Part shown: positions 30,105 through 39,976 of the stretch, one piece after another | How positions within the stretch are numbered: position 1 is the first letter of the stretch | Layout: each line of letters opens with the position of its first letter | NCBI RefSeq assembly: GCF_009765225.1 | Contig: NZ_VMSF01000001.1 | Location: 3,410,001 to 3,474,000 of the forward strand | Origin: Leifsonia sp. AG29 | GTDB lineage: Bacteria > Actinomycetota > Actinomycetes > Actinomycetales > Microbacteriaceae | Direction: 5' to 3' | DNA length: 64,000 nucleotides | The notes under the pieces: generated by a model | Databases searched by the model: none | Seen by the model: only the letters and a program-made list of their open reading frames with translations | What the model was told of the DNA's origin: nothing | Program-made: the position numbers and the translations under genes

Positions 30105-31799
30105 TCAGCCCGCGCAGTACGTGAGGTCGACCGTCGTTCCCTGCGGAACGTCGCCCGGTGCCACGGACTGCGTGTGCACGAGCGGGGCTCCCTTGTCCTG
30201 CGGACAGGTCTTATCGGGCTTCGGGTTGGCGGTCAGGCCGAGCTGGGACAGGATGCCCGTCGCCGCCTGGATGGTCTGACCGGTGAGGTCGGTCAGCGTC
30301 ACCTTGCCGCTCGAGACGGTCAAAGCGATCGGATCGCCCTGGTGCGCCTGCGCGTTGGGCGCGGGGTCGGTGCTGATCACCACGTTGGCCGCGACGCTCG
30401 GGGAGTTCTGCGTGGTCGTGGGGCCGACCGTGAGTCCGGCCTGCTGCAGCGCCTGCTTGGCGGCGTCGACCGTCATGTTGTGGACGTCCGGCACCGTCAC
30501 AGCCTGCTTGCCGGTCGAGACGACGATGGTGATGGTGTCGCCCGTGGCGACCACGATGCCCGCGGCGGGGTCGGATCGAACCACTTGACCGGAGGCGTAC
30601 GTCGAGCTCGACTCCTGCGTCTGGGTCCACTTGAGCTTCATGCCCTCGAGCTCGGCCGTGGCCTTGCTCACGGGCTGGCCGGTGAGGTTGGGCACGGTCC
30701 GGGACGTCTCCGGCATCGTCGTCGACGGCGCGAGCCGCAGCACCCACGCCAGGACCGCGACGATCACGACCGCGATGATCGCGATCCCGGCCCAGACCCA
30801 GATGACGGGTGGGCGCCGCTGGGTGCGGACCATGGTCTGGTCCTCCGCCAGCTGCCGGAAGGCAGCCTCGGGCCCGGAGACCCGGCTCGGCGGCGCGCCG
30901 AAGAGGGTCTCGGAGAACTCGTCGTGGTGCTCGCGCTTGGGTACCCGGCCGGCCGCCGCCTCCTCGAGGTCGTGCCGGAACTCGGCCACCGTCTGGTACC
31001 GCTCGAAGCGGTCCTTGGTCAGCGCGCGTGCGACGACGACATCCATCGCGGGTGAGACCTTGGGGTTGACCGAGCTCGGCTTGACCGGGGTCTCGCTCAC
31101 GTGCTGGTACGCGACGGCTACCGGGGTGTCGCCCCGGAAGGGCGGACGGCCGGTGAGCATCTCGAACAGCACGACGCCGGTGCTGTAGAGGTCCGTCCGC
31201 GCATCGACGGACTCGCCCTTCGCCTGCTCGGGAGAGAAGTAGCTGGCCGTACCGAGCACCGCGGTGGTCTGTGCGACGGTCGCGGACGAGTCGCTGATCG
31301 CGCGGGCGATGCCGAAGTCCATGACCTTGACCTGGCCGGTCTTCGTGATCATCACGTTCCCGGGCTTGATGTCGCGGTGCACGACCCCGGCGCGGTGCGA
31401 GTACTCGAGGGCGGTGAGGATGCCCTCGGTGATGCGGACCGCCTCCGCGACATCGAGCGGGCCCCGCTTGATCAGGTCTTTGAGGAGGACGCCGTCGACG
31501 TGCTCCATGACGATGAACGGGAGCTGCGCCTCGTGGCCGTTGGGCTCGCGGACGGTCTCCTCGCCGGCGTCGAACACCCGCACGATGGTGGGGTGCGCCA
31601 TGCGCGCCGCGGCCTGCGCCTCCTGCCGGAACCGCGTGCGGAACGCGGGGTCGGTCGCGAGCGACGGTTTGAGCAGCTTGATGGCGACGGTACGGCCGAG
31701 GCGGCTGTCCGTTCCGCGGTGCACGTCGGACATGCCGCCGCGCCCGATGAGTTCGCCCACCTGATATCGGCCTGCGAGCAGGCGGCTATCTGGGCTCAA
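30105..31799 (-). CDS. pknB: PASTA-domain Ser/Thr protein kinase PknB
   Basis: A 564-residue transmembrane kinase. The kinase domain (11-280) has the glycine loop IGRGGMSDV, Lys41 (VAIK), HRDIKPGN with Asp143, DFG at 161-163, and an activation loop containing several threonines including TTAVLGTASYFSPEQ. One membrane helix lies at about 331-355. Three extracellular PASTA domains follow (about 367-430, 433-498, 500-563). PASTA domains sense muropeptides or lipid II; PknB controls cell-wall growth. M. tuberculosis PknB has four PASTA domains, so this one is shorter. The last PASTA has two cysteines (532, 562) that could pair. It is 73 bases downstream of pknA. Confidence 0.96.
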   Translation of the reverse strand: MSPDSRLLAGRYQVGELIGRGGMSDVHRGTDSRLGRTVAIKLLKPSLATDPAFRTRFRQEAQAAARMAHPTIVRVFDAGEETVREPNGHEAQLPFIVMEHVDGVLLKDLIKRGPLDVAEAVRITEGILTALEYSHRAGVVHRDIKPGNVMITKTGQVKVMDFGIARAISDSSATVAQTTAVLGTASYFSPEQAKGESVDARTDLYSTGVVLFEMLTGRPPFRGDTPVAVAYQHVSETPVKPSSVNPKVSPAMDVVVARALTKDRFERYQTVAEFRHDLEEAAAGRVPKREHHDEFSETLFGAPPSRVSGPEAAFRQLAEDQTMVRTQRRPPVIWVWAGIAIIAVVIVAVLAWVLRLAPSTTMPETSRTVPNLTGQPVSKATAELEGMKLKWTQTQESSSTYASGQVVRSDPAAGIVVATGDTITIVVSTGKQAVTVPDVHNMTVDAAKQALQQAGLTVGPTTTQNSPSVAANVVISTDPAPNAQAHQGDPIALTVSSGKVTLTDLTGQTIQAATGILSQLGLTANPKPDKTCPQDKGAPLVHTQSVAPGDVPQGTTVDLTYCAG

Positions 31800-31872
31800 A
31801 GCGGAACTCCTTCAGGCTGGTGACTCCGGCTAGTGTAGCGGGCGGATTCTGAGCATCACCCTCGGGCGGGGG

Positions 31873-33594
31873 TCAGGGCGTCGACGGCGGGTTCGTCGGC
31901 ACGAGGGCGGGGAGAACCTTGTAATCGACCGCCGGGGACTGCCCCGACATGACCGAGTCGCCCTGGTTGCAGAAGATGGCGTAGGTGAGCGAGTACTGCC
32001 CGGCAGCGCTCGGCGACCAGGTGAACTTCGTGTCGTTCACCGGGGTCTGCTGCTGGCCGTTCACGAACAGGGCCCGGCCGGTGAGGTTCTGCCCGGCGGG
32101 GCAGGTCGCGGAGCCGAACGAGACCACGATCGGCGAGTTGGCCGTCCCCTGGCCGGAGGGCGGGTTGGGCGTGACGGTGTCGGTCGGCGTCTGGATCGGC
32201 GTGACCGGCGCGTACACCTTCGCGCTGATGGTCGACCCCTTCTGCACCGGACCGGTGGGGTTGATCGAGTAGACGTGGTCGACGTCCTTGGCCGCGGTCG
32301 CGGCCGACCCGGTCTGGATGTCGGCGACCATGCCGAGGCTCTGGATCTTCTGCCGCGCCTGGTCCGAGGTGAGCCCGACGAAGTCGGCCTCGTTGATCTG
32401 CACCGTGTCGCTGGTCGGCGTCGGCGTCGGAGTCGGGCTGGGCGCCGGCGGGGCGCTCTGGGTCGGCGAGGCCACGGGCGTCGTCGTCGGCTGCGGCTTG
32501 GGCTGGGCGACGAGGGCGATGATCGTCCCGATGAGGATCAGCGCGAGGAGCGCGATCAGCGCGATCAGCGGCCACGTCCAGGGGCTGCGCTTCTTCTCCT
32601 CGACGGGGCCGGTCTCCTCCTCCTCGGTCACGGTCTGCGCCATCGCGGCGGTTGCGGGGAGCACGGTGGTCGCCTGCGTCGGCGCAGGGTTGGCCGAGGT
32701 CATCAGTTGCGTGGCGGCGTCGGCGAGGGCCGCGCCCCCGAGCACGGCGGGCACGGCCGCAGCGGCTGCCCGCACGTCGCCGCGGCGGAGCGCCTGCGCG
32801 GCACGGGCGAGATGAGCCGCAGAGGAGGGACGGTCGGCGGGATTCTTGGCGATGCAGGAGAACACGAGGTTCCGCACCGGCTCGGAGATCGTCGCCGGGA
32901 GCTCCGGGGGAGCCTCGTTGATCTGCGCCATCGCGATGGCCACCTGCGACTCGCCGGTGAACGGTCGGCGGCCGGCGAGGCACTCGTACGCGACGATGCC
33001 GAGCGAGTAGATGTCGGTGGTCGGCGACGCCGGGTGACCCGACGCCTGCTCGGGCGAGAGGTACTGGACGGTCCCCATGACCTGGCCGGTGGCCGTCAGC
33101 GGGACCTGGTCGGCGATGCGGGCGATGCCGAAGTCGGTGATCTTCACACGGCCGTCGGGGGTGATGAGCAGGTTGCCGGGCTTGATGTCGCGGTGGACGA
33201 GGCCGGCGGCGTGGGCGGCGTGCAGGGCGGCGGCGGTCTGCGCGACGATGTCGAGGGTGCGGTCGGTGCTGAGGACGTGCTCTCGCTCGAGGATGCTGGA
33301 CAGCGCCTCCCCGGGGACCAGCTCCATGACGAGGTAGGCGCTCCCCTCCTCCTCGCCGTAGTCGTAGACGTTGGCGATGCCCTCGTGGTTGACGAGGGCG
33401 GCATGGCGCGCCTCGGCGCGGAAGCGCTCGAGGAAGCCCGGGTCGCCGAGGTACTCGTCCTTCAGGATCTTGATGGCGACGGTGCGTCCGATGACGAGGT
33501 CGGTGGCCTGCCAGACCTCGCCCATGCCGCCGATCGCGATCCGCGACTGCAGCTCGTAACGCCCTCCGAAGGTGAGCCCTGCTGTGGGTCTCAT
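31873..33594 (-). CDS. pknA: Ser/Thr protein kinase PknA with extracellular PASTA-like and Ig-like domains
   Basis: A 573-residue transmembrane kinase. The kinase domain (12-275) has IAIGGMGEV, Lys42, HRDIKPGN with Asp136 and DFG 154-156. An Ala-rich juxtamembrane stretch leads to one helix (340-362). Outside there is a Pro/Thr linker (365-395), a PASTA-like domain (about 398-462), a second Pro/Thr linker and a final beta-rich domain (about 486-562) with Cys498 and Cys542, probably a disulfide. Mycobacterial PknA lacks such an extracellular part. It begins with an ATG that overlaps the pbpA stop by four bases (ATGA). Confidence 0.93.
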   Translation of the reverse strand: MRPTAGLTFGGRYELQSRIAIGGMGEVWQATDLVIGRTVAIKILKDEYLGDPGFLERFRAEARHAALVNHEGIANVYDYGEEEGSAYLVMELVPGEALSSILEREHVLSTDRTLDIVAQTAAALHAAHAAGLVHRDIKPGNLLITPDGRVKITDFGIARIADQVPLTATGQVMGTVQYLSPEQASGHPASPTTDIYSLGIVAYECLAGRRPFTGESQVAIAMAQINEAPPELPATISEPVRNLVFSCIAKNPADRPSSAAHLARAAQALRRGDVRAAAAAVPAVLGGAALADAATQLMTSANPAPTQATTVLPATAAMAQTVTEEEETGPVEEKKRSPWTWPLIALIALLALILIGTIIALVAQPKPQPTTTPVASPTQSAPPAPSPTPTPTPTSDTVQINEADFVGLTSDQARQKIQSLGMVADIQTGSAATAAKDVDHVYSINPTGPVQKGSTISAKVYAPVTPIQTPTDTVTPNPPSGQGTANSPIVVSFGSATCPAGQNLTGRALFVNGQQQTPVNDTKFTWSPSAAGQYSLTYAIFCNQGDSVMSGQSPAVDYKVLPALVPTNPPSTP

Positions 33595-35045
33595 TTATTC
33601 AGCACCGCCTCTAGTACTTTCCTCGCGATCGGGGCGGCGATGGAGTTACCCGTGCCGCTCTGACCCTGTCCACCGCCATTTTCAACGACAACTGCCACAG
33701 CGAACTCCGGGTCGGATGCCGGCGCGAAACCGGTGAACCAGAGCGTGTAGGGGTCGTTCTCCCCGTTCTGCGCCGTGCCCGTCTTACCGCCGACCTGAAC
33801 CCCGTCTATTCTTGCATTGCTCGCCACGCCGTGATCGACGCCGTCGACCATCATCTGCTTGACCGTGTCGGCGTTCTGCTGGATCACCGGCTGCGAGAAC
33901 TGCTTGGGCTGGAAGGTCTCGATCGGCTGCAGATCGGCCGACCGGATCGACTCGACGAGGTTCGGCGCCATGAGCTTCCCGCCGTTCGCGATCGCGGCCG
34001 AGACCATCGCCATCTGGAGGGGCGTCGCGCGATCGTCCATCTGGCCGAACGAGCCGAGGGCGCGCTCCGCGTCGTCGACGTAGAGCGGGTAGACGCTCTT
34101 CTCGACGGGGATCGGGATGGAGAAGCTCTGGTTGAAGCCGAACTTGTCGGCCTGGTCCTTGATGACCTGCGGCTTCAGCTGCATGCCGAGCTCGGCGAAC
34201 GGGATGTTGCACGACAGGATCTGCGCGGTCGCGATCGACACGGTCGCGCCCGGCCCGCACGTGGTCAGCGAGTCGTTCTTCACCACGGTGCCCGATCCGG
34301 GGAGGGGGAGGCTCGCGGGGTTCGGGAGCTGGCTGTCCTTGGTGTACTGCCCGGTTCCGAACGCGGCCGAGCTCATCACCGGCTTGAACGTCGAGCCGGG
34401 CGGGTTCAGATTGCCGCCGATGGCGCGGTCGACGAGCGGCGACGACGGGTCGTCGAGCAGCTTCTGGTACTGGTCGTTCACCGCCTTGGTGTCGTGGGAC
34501 GCGAGGACGTTCGGGTCGTAGGTCGGCTTGCTGACCATGGCGAGGATCCGGCCCGTCTTCGGCTGCAGCAGGACCACGGCGCCCTGCTTGTCGCCGAGCG
34601 CGTCCCACGCCGCCTGCTGCGCCTTCGGGTCGATGGTCGTCTCGACGGTCGCCCCCTGCGGGTTCTTGCCGGTCAGGATGTTGTTGATGCGGTCGAAGAA
34701 CTGCGAGTTCGACGATCCGCTCAGGGTCGAGTCGAGCGCTCCCTCCAGACCGGTCGCCTCGCCGTTGACCGGGAGGAAGCCGGTGACCGGCGCGTAGAGC
34801 GCTCCGTTGCTGTAGACGCGCTGCCACTTGTACACGTCGTTCGACGGCACCGACTGGGCGATGGGCTGGCCCGCCACGAGGATCGCGCCCCGCTGCGCCG
34901 CATAGCTGTCGTTGCGGGCGCGTGTGTTGCGGGCGTCGGAGGCGAGGGTGTCGGCCTGGAAGACCTGCAGGATCGTCGTCGACACGAGTAGCGCCAGGAA
35001 CATGGCCACCACGATCGTGCTGACCCGCTTGATCTCTCTGTTCAT
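33591..35045 (-). CDS. pbpA: Penicillin-binding protein PbpA (class B transpeptidase)
   Basis: A 484-residue class B PBP: a short cytoplasmic tail, one membrane helix (about 9-30), a pedestal region, and the transpeptidase domain with the active serine in PPGSTFKPV, the SxN motif in ILSCNIPFA and KTG in VGGKTGTAQ. It crosslinks peptidoglycan and works with the SEDS protein encoded just upstream. The ATG at 35045 shares one base with the rodA stop (TGATG), fixing the start; the open frame further upstream is inside rodA. Confidence 0.95.
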   Translation of the reverse strand: MNREIKRVSTIVVAMFLALLVSTTILQVFQADTLASDARNTRARNDSYAAQRGAILVAGQPIAQSVPSNDVYKWQRVYSNGALYAPVTGFLPVNGEATGLEGALDSTLSGSSNSQFFDRINNILTGKNPQGATVETTIDPKAQQAAWDALGDKQGAVVLLQPKTGRILAMVSKPTYDPNVLASHDTKAVNDQYQKLLDDPSSPLVDRAIGGNLNPPGSTFKPVMSSAAFGTGQYTKDSQLPNPASLPLPGSGTVVKNDSLTTCGPGATVSIATAQILSCNIPFAELGMQLKPQVIKDQADKFGFNQSFSIPIPVEKSVYPLYVDDAERALGSFGQMDDRATPLQMAMVSAAIANGGKLMAPNLVESIRSADLQPIETFQPKQFSQPVIQQNADTVKQMMVDGVDHGVASNARIDGVQVGGKTGTAQNGENDPYTLWFTGFAPASDPEFAVAVVVENGGGQGQSGTGNSIAAPIARKVLEAVLNK

Positions 35046-36469
35046 CAGCTCACCACCAGCCGGGGTTGGTTCCGGACCGTGTCGGACAGCCGCAGGAGGA
35101 GCGCGACGATGATCCAGTTCGCGACCAGGGACGAGCCGCCGGCCGCCAGGAACGGCGTCGTCAGGCCGGTCAGCGGGATGACGCGGGTGACGCCTCCGAT
35201 CACGATGAAGCACTGGAGCGCGACCGTGAAGGACAGGCCCACCGCGAGCAGCTTGCCGAAGTCGTCCTGCCCGGCGAATCCGATCCGGAGGCCGCGGGCG
35301 ACGAAGACGAGGTAGAGCGCGAAGATCGCGAACAGGCCGGCCAGACCGAGCTCCTCGCCGAGGCTCGCGATGATGTAGTCGCTCTGCGAGACGGGGGTCA
35401 CCCAGGGCTGGCCCTGGCCGAGACCGGTGCCGATGAGCCCGCCGTGCGCCAGGCCGAACAGGCCCTGCACGAGCTGGAAACTGCCTCCCTGGGCGTCGTA
35501 GACCTTCTGCGAGAACGGGTCGAGCCAGTTCGCGAAGCGATCGTTGACGTAGGTCAGGAGGCGGCTCGCGAGCACGGCGCCGCCGACGATCAGGACGAGT
35601 CCGAGGAGCACCCAGCTGATGCGAGCGGTCGCGACGTACAGCATGACGAGGAACAGCCCGAAGATCAGGAGACCGGTGCCGAGGTCGCGCTGGAACACGA
35701 TGACCGCCATCGCCATGAGCCACACGATGAGGAGCGGGCCGAGGTCGCGGGCGCGCGGGAACCGGATGCCGAGGAACTTCTTGCCGACCATGGAGAGGGA
35801 GTCGCGCGCCTGCACCAGGTAGCCGGCGAAGAAGACGGCGAGGCAGAGCTTGGCGATCTCGCCCGGCTGGAAGCTGAACGGGCCGATGCCGATCCACACG
35901 CGCGCGCCGTAGATGGTCCGGCCGATCCCGGGCAGCATCGGCAGCAGCAGGAGGATGAGCGCGGCCAGACCGAAGATGTACGTGTAGCGCTGGAGCACGC
36001 GGTGGTTGCGGATGATGACGACCACGAGGATGGCGCAGACGATCGCGATGGCGCTCCAGGCGATCTGCTTGATGCCGGCGCTGTTCCAGCCCGAGTCGGC
36101 GAAGTGGATGTCGATGCGGTAGATCTCGGCGATGCCGATGCCGTTCAGCACGGTGGCGACCGGCAGGAGGAAGGGGTCGGCCTGCGGCGCCACGAAGCGC
36201 AGCGCGATGTGCATGCCGATCACGAGCGCCGACAGGCCGGCGCCCAGATAGACGAGGGTGAGGTCGACGTGTCCCATCGCCCCGAGTTGGACCAGCACGA
36301 TCGCCGCCGCGTTGATCCCGCAGGCGATGATCAGGAGGAACAGCTCGAGATTCCGGAGCTTCGCCGGCAGGCGCAGCCTGCGGACCGGACCCGTGCCCGG
36401 TCCGGTGCGGCGCCCCTGGCCGCTCTTGCGCGTGTCGCCGCGCTCGGCGACCCTATCTGCTGCCGGCAT
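35045..36469 (-). CDS. rodA: SEDS-family peptidoglycan glycosyltransferase RodA/FtsW
   Basis: A 474-residue SEDS protein with about 12 membrane helices after a charged cytoplasmic head of about 35 residues. Family hallmarks are the ARVWIGIGPFSFQPGEIAKL segment, FQRDLGTGLL and IASLGEELGL. SEDS proteins polymerise glycan from lipid II together with the class B PBP encoded next. The mycobacterial equivalent in this operon is RodA; from sequence alone RodA and FtsW are hard to tell apart. The gene overlaps pstP by 17 bases. Confidence 0.9.
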   Translation of the reverse strand: MPAADRVAERGDTRKSGQGRRTGPGTGPVRRLRLPAKLRNLELFLLIIACGINAAAIVLVQLGAMGHVDLTLVYLGAGLSALVIGMHIALRFVAPQADPFLLPVATVLNGIGIAEIYRIDIHFADSGWNSAGIKQIAWSAIAIVCAILVVVIIRNHRVLQRYTYIFGLAALILLLLPMLPGIGRTIYGARVWIGIGPFSFQPGEIAKLCLAVFFAGYLVQARDSLSMVGKKFLGIRFPRARDLGPLLIVWLMAMAVIVFQRDLGTGLLIFGLFLVMLYVATARISWVLLGLVLIVGGAVLASRLLTYVNDRFANWLDPFSQKVYDAQGGSFQLVQGLFGLAHGGLIGTGLGQGQPWVTPVSQSDYIIASLGEELGLAGLFAIFALYLVFVARGLRIGFAGQDDFGKLLAVGLSFTVALQCFIVIGGVTRVIPLTGLTTPFLAAGGSSLVANWIIVALLLRLSDTVRNQPRLVVS

Positions 36470-37706
36470 CTTTCAACTGATCCAGGATCGCTTCGGCCGA
36501 CGCGAGGTCGTCGGCGTTGATGGTCTGCTGCACGAGCTGACGGTCGTACTCCGGGAGGCTCTTCACCGTCACCGACGACTCCTCGTACAGGTGGGAGAGG
36601 CCGATCGGGCCGATGCCCTGCTGAACGCCCTGGTAGATCGCGACTTTGCCGGACGGGGACGCGCCCACGTAGTACCGCGACTGAGTCCACTGGTAGCCGA
36701 GCGCGATCGCGACGACGATCGCGACGACGACCACGATCAGGCCGATCATCCACGTCAGCCGACGGCGGCGGGCGCGGCGCTCGTCCTCCTCGATGAGCTC
36801 GTCGAGGTAGTCCTCGGACTCCGGTTCGAAGTGGGTCGGCCCGGTGGCCGGGCGGATGGGGTGGAGGCGCAGGGTGGGGAGTCGCGTCGCGCGCGTCGTC
36901 GGCTTCGGCTCGCTGCCGAACTGCAGGGGGGCCGACGCGGAGCCGACGACGACCGGCTCCTTCATGACGTCGCCGCGGGAGGTGTCGGCGATGTCGACGA
37001 TGACGACCGTGACGTTGTCGGGGGCTCCGGCATCGAGGCTGAGCTTGAGCAGCTTGTCGGCGACCTGGCGGGGGCCGTCCTTCGAGGAGAGGGCCGCCCG
37101 GAGGTCGTCGTGCTTGACGACGCCGCTCAGCCCGTCGGAGCAGATCAGCCAGCGGTCGCCGGGACGCGTGTCGAGACTCCACGTGTCGATCTCGGGGGAG
37201 GCGTCGACGTCGCCCAGCACGCGCATCAGCACGGAGCGGCGCGGGTGGACCATCGCCTCCTCCTCGGTGATGCGCCCGCTGTCGACGAGGCGCTGGACGA
37301 ACGTGTGGTCGGTCGAGACCTGCGTGAGCTCGCCGTCGCGGAAGCGGTAGATGCGGGAGTCGCCGATGTGCGCGATCGCGAGCTGGTCGCCGACGCGGAC
37401 CATCGCGCTGACCGTCGTCCCCATGCCGGTCAGCTCGGGGTGCTCGAACACGGTCTCGGCGAGCAGCGAGTTGGCGGCGATCAGCGCCGACTGGAGGGCG
37501 AACTCGGCCTCGGCGGGCGTCTCGTACTCGCGGTCCGCCTCCTTGATGCGGTTGACCGCGATCGCCGAGGCGACGTCGCCGCCGGCGTGGCCGCCCATGC
37601 CGTCGGCGACCACGAACAGTTCCCGGCCCGCGTAGCCGGAGTCCTGGTTGTTCGAGCGGATCTTCCCGACATGGGAGACGGCCGCTGCCCGGTTCGAGCC
37701 CGCCAC
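36453..37706 (-). CDS. pstP: PP2C-type Ser/Thr phosphatase PstP
   Basis: A 417-residue membrane phosphatase. The catalytic PP2C domain (about 9-235) shows SHVGKIRSNNQDS, DGMGGHAGGD and GDSRIYRFRDGEL. An Ala/Pro/Arg-rich juxtamembrane region is followed by one membrane helix (about 300-320) and an extracellular part of about 90 residues. It dephosphorylates the PknA and PknB kinases and their targets. The GTG at 37706 lies two bases after the fhaB stop and gives the conserved N-terminus; a longer frame extends into fhaB. Confidence 0.94.
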   Translation of the reverse strand: MAGSNRAAAVSHVGKIRSNNQDSGYAGRELFVVADGMGGHAGGDVASAIAVNRIKEADREYETPAEAEFALQSALIAANSLLAETVFEHPELTGMGTTVSAMVRVGDQLAIAHIGDSRIYRFRDGELTQVSTDHTFVQRLVDSGRITEEEAMVHPRRSVLMRVLGDVDASPEIDTWSLDTRPGDRWLICSDGLSGVVKHDDLRAALSSKDGPRQVADKLLKLSLDAGAPDNVTVVIVDIADTSRGDVMKEPVVVGSASAPLQFGSEPKPTTRATRLPTLRLHPIRPATGPTHFEPESEDYLDELIEEDERRARRRRLTWMIGLIVVVVAIVVAIALGYQWTQSRYYVGASPSGKVAIYQGVQQGIGPIGLSHLYEESSVTVKSLPEYDRQLVQQTINADDLASAEAILDQLKDAGSR

Positions 37707-37708
37707 GG

Positions 37709-38302
37709 CTACCGTCGCAGCTCGAACGTGGTCGTGCCGATCTTGATCGGCGTGTCGAGCGGGACCTGGGTCGGGACGGTCACCCGGCGTCCGGCGAGGA
37801 ACGTGCCGTTGGTGGAGTCGAGATCCTGGATCATCCACTCGTCGTTCCACAGGAGCAGGCGGGCGTGGTGGGTGGAGGTGTAGTCGTCGCGGATGACGAG
37901 GTTGGAGTCGCTGGAGCGCCCGATCGTGATCGGGTCGCGGCCGAGGGGCAGCTCGGTGCCGGCGCGGGCGCCGGAGGTGATCACCAGGCGGTGCGCGGTC
38001 TGCACGCTGGCGTTCAGGCCGCCGGAGGCGGTGTTGGCGCCCGACGGGAGGTTCGAGATCGGCGCCGCGCGTTTGACCGGCTCCGTGGGGCCGGCCGGGC
38101 CGGCGGGACCGGGACGGATCGGAGGCGTGGCGGGGAACGGCGACGCCGACGGGGTCGCGGCCGCCTGGGCCTCCGGGAGCTTGCGCGCCCGCTGTCCGAA
38201 CAGGTCGGTGCGGAGGGCGTAGACGATGCCGAACACGAACAGCCAGAGCAGCAGGAGGAAGCCGAAGCGCAGCACGAGCAGCGTCAGCTCGCTCGGGTTC
38301 AC
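37709..38302 (-). CDS. fhaB: FHA-domain membrane protein FhaB (FipA)
   Basis: A 197-residue protein with one N-terminal membrane helix (about 6-28), a Pro/Ala linker, and a C-terminal FHA domain (about 120-195) with the phosphothreonine-binding run GRSSDSNLVI, STHHARL and DLDSTNGTFLAG. It reads kinase signals and links them to division in mycobacteria. It starts with GTG 38302 and overlaps fhaA by four bases (GTGA). Confidence 0.94.
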   Translation of the reverse strand: MNPSELTLLVLRFGFLLLLWLFVFGIVYALRTDLFGQRARKLPEAQAAATPSASPFPATPPIRPGPAGPAGPTEPVKRAAPISNLPSGANTASGGLNASVQTAHRLVITSGARAGTELPLGRDPITIGRSSDSNLVIRDDYTSTHHARLLLWNDEWMIQDLDSTNGTFLAGRRVTVPTQVPLDTPIKIGTTTFELRR

Positions 38303-39036
38303 GAGGTGCTCCAGAAGTCGCCGAGGTCGTGGCGGCGGGTCGCGTCGTCGGCTTGCGGTGCGGGCGCGGGAGCCGCCTGGGGCAGCACGCGGAAGACGAT
38401 GTTCGTGCGGCCCACCGTGATGACGTCCTCCGGCTCCAGCAGCGCCTTGCGCACCGGCTCGCCGTTCAGCTTCGAGCCGTTAGTGGAGCCGAGATCCTCG
38501 ACCTGCGCCCGGCGGCCGTCCCACGTGATCATGACGTGGCGGCGCGAGATGCCCGTGTCGTCGACGGTGATGTCGGCTTCGCTGCCCCGCCCCACGACCG
38601 TACGGGGCCGGTCGAGCGCATAGTGCCTCCCGGCGACCTCGATCACGGGCGTCCAGGCGACCTCGCCCTTCACGTTCTCGGAGTCGACCTGCAGCATGCC
38701 CTCGGCGATCTCCGGGTCCTCCGCGAGGTCGATCGAGATGCCGCCGGCGAACTGGTAGTGCTGGTGCTGCGCGTGCTTCTGAACGAAGTCGATGAGCTCG
38801 TCGGTGAGTGCCGCCCCCATGGAGCGCATGCGCGCGTAGTCGGCCGGCGACATGCGCAGCACGAAGCGGTTGGGAGCCAGCACGCGGTCGCGCGCGACGA
38901 CGGCAGCCTTCGTGTCGAGCTCCTTGCGCAGGGCGCTGGTGAGCTCGACCGGCTGCAGCCCGGAACGGAAGGTCTTCGCGAACGCGCCGTTGACGACGCG
39001 CTCGAGCCCCCGTTCGAAGTTGTCCAGAATGCCCAC
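38299..39036 (-). CDS. fhaA: FHA-domain protein FhaA with DUF3662 head
   Basis: A 245-residue protein: an N-terminal DUF3662 domain (1-120, starting GILDNFERGLERVVNGAFAK) and a C-terminal FHA domain (about 150-225) with VGRGSEADITVDD, SRRHVMI and DLGSTNGSKLNG. In mycobacteria FhaA binds phosphorylated MviN/MurJ and other wall proteins. The linker between the two domains is much shorter than in mycobacteria (527 residues there). It starts with GTG and is the first gene of the seven-gene leftward operon. Confidence 0.94.
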   Translation of the reverse strand: MGILDNFERGLERVVNGAFAKTFRSGLQPVELTSALRKELDTKAAVVARDRVLAPNRFVLRMSPADYARMRSMGAALTDELIDFVQKHAQHQHYQFAGGISIDLAEDPEIAEGMLQVDSENVKGEVAWTPVIEVAGRHYALDRPRTVVGRGSEADITVDDTGISRRHVMITWDGRRAQVEDLGSTNGSKLNGEPVRKALLEPEDVITVGRTNIVFRVLPQAAPAPAPQADDATRRHDLGDFWSTS

Positions 39037-39187
39037 AGTCTCCCGCCTCGGCTCGTGACTACATGCATGTTAGTCGGAACGGGCGAGGGAAAACCTGAGG
39101 CCGCCTCCCGATCCGGTGAAGATCGGGGAGGCGGTGGCCCTGCGGATTCGTGCCGGAAAGCGCCTCCGTGTTAGAGTTCCTGGGTTC

Positions 39188-39271
39188 GCGCGAGTGGCGG
39201 AATTGGCAGACGCGCTGGCTTCAGGTGCCAGTGCCCGCAAGGGCGTGGGGGTTCAAGTCCCCCCTCGCGCA
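39188..39271 (+). tRNA. leuT: tRNA-Leu (CAG)
   Basis: An 84-base class II tRNA: the acceptor GCGCGAG pairs with CTCGCGC, the anticodon loop TTCAGGT gives CAG, a variable arm TGCCCGCAAGGGCG is present, and GGTTCAAGTCC forms the T loop region. CCA is not encoded. It marks the end of the conserved origin block. Confidence 0.97.
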
Positions 39272-39281
39272 CGAGCGAAGA

Positions 39282-39321
39282 AGGCCGGTCTGACGGAAAC
39301 GTCGGTCCGGCCTCTTGCGTT
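39282..39321 (+). terminator. Hairpin terminator after tRNA-Leu
   Basis: A 14-bp imperfect stem (39282-39295 with 39300-39313) with a GAAA tetraloop, followed by a weak T-containing tail. It is 10 bases past the tRNA. Confidence 0.7.
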
Positions 39322-39943
39322 GATTGCGCTCAACCGGTGGCGAGCATGCGCAAGATTGCACTGCGTTCGCTATGGCCGCTCGCACCGTCCGGCTCGACTG
39401 CTCCAGGCCGCGGCGCCGGAGTGGGCGCGCAAGTGACAGCGCTTCGGAGCGTGTGCCGCGTTCTGGGAGCGGGTTACATAGCGCGCCCGGGCGGCGCCGC
39501 GGAGGTCAATGGGCCGCGGGCGGCCTTAATGTGCTGCGGGCGAGCGGCGAATATCCCTCGACGGCGCAGAGGCGCCTCTATGCGGCCGGGTGCGGAGTCA
39601 TTTTCGCTTCTCGACTCAGGCCCTGAATATGCGCGTCATACAGGCGCTGCATGGCGTTGTCATCGACGAGCGCTCGGCACCTTCGTCGCCCGCCATGTCC
39701 AGGCCGAGCGATTCTCGACCTTTCGGAGAGGCAATGGAGCGTCGAAAGGTTGAGAAGTCGATAGCAGGAGTCGTGATCTCCCGGTCCGGCACAAGTACGC
39801 TTGCGTTCGCTTTGGCCGCTCCGATTGAGAAGGCGGTAGCTGTGGCAAGAAAGAGGACCGCGACTCCCGCGGCGGTGAGAATCCAGCGCCCAAACTCGTC
39901 GTTGGCGGACGTCAGCGCCCGCCGCGCCCGCCGTTGCTGCCAC
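39322..39943. other. Gene-free stretch between tRNA-Leu and the gntR operator
   Basis: No convincing gene was found. Open frames such as 39337-39753 (+), 39590-39967 (+) and 39578-39943 (-) lack family resemblance and ribosome-binding sites. No copy of the tRNA-Leu 3' end was seen elsewhere in the window that would mark an attachment site. The stretch could be decayed sequence at the border of an accessory region. Confidence 0.5.
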
Positions 39944-39944
39944 C

Positions 39945-39962
39945 TGTCATGTCACGATGACA
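39945..39962. promoter_or_regulatory. Candidate operator of the GntR regulator
   Basis: TGTCATGTCACGATGACA is an inverted repeat with perfect 6-bp arms and a 6-bp centre, 14 bases before the gntR start and next to a TAGCAT -10-like element (39965-39970). The TTGTCA half-site recurs upstream of the cupin gene, so autoregulation and control of the operon by the same protein is likely. Confidence 0.55.
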
Positions 39963-39976
39963 ACTAGCATGGGTTC

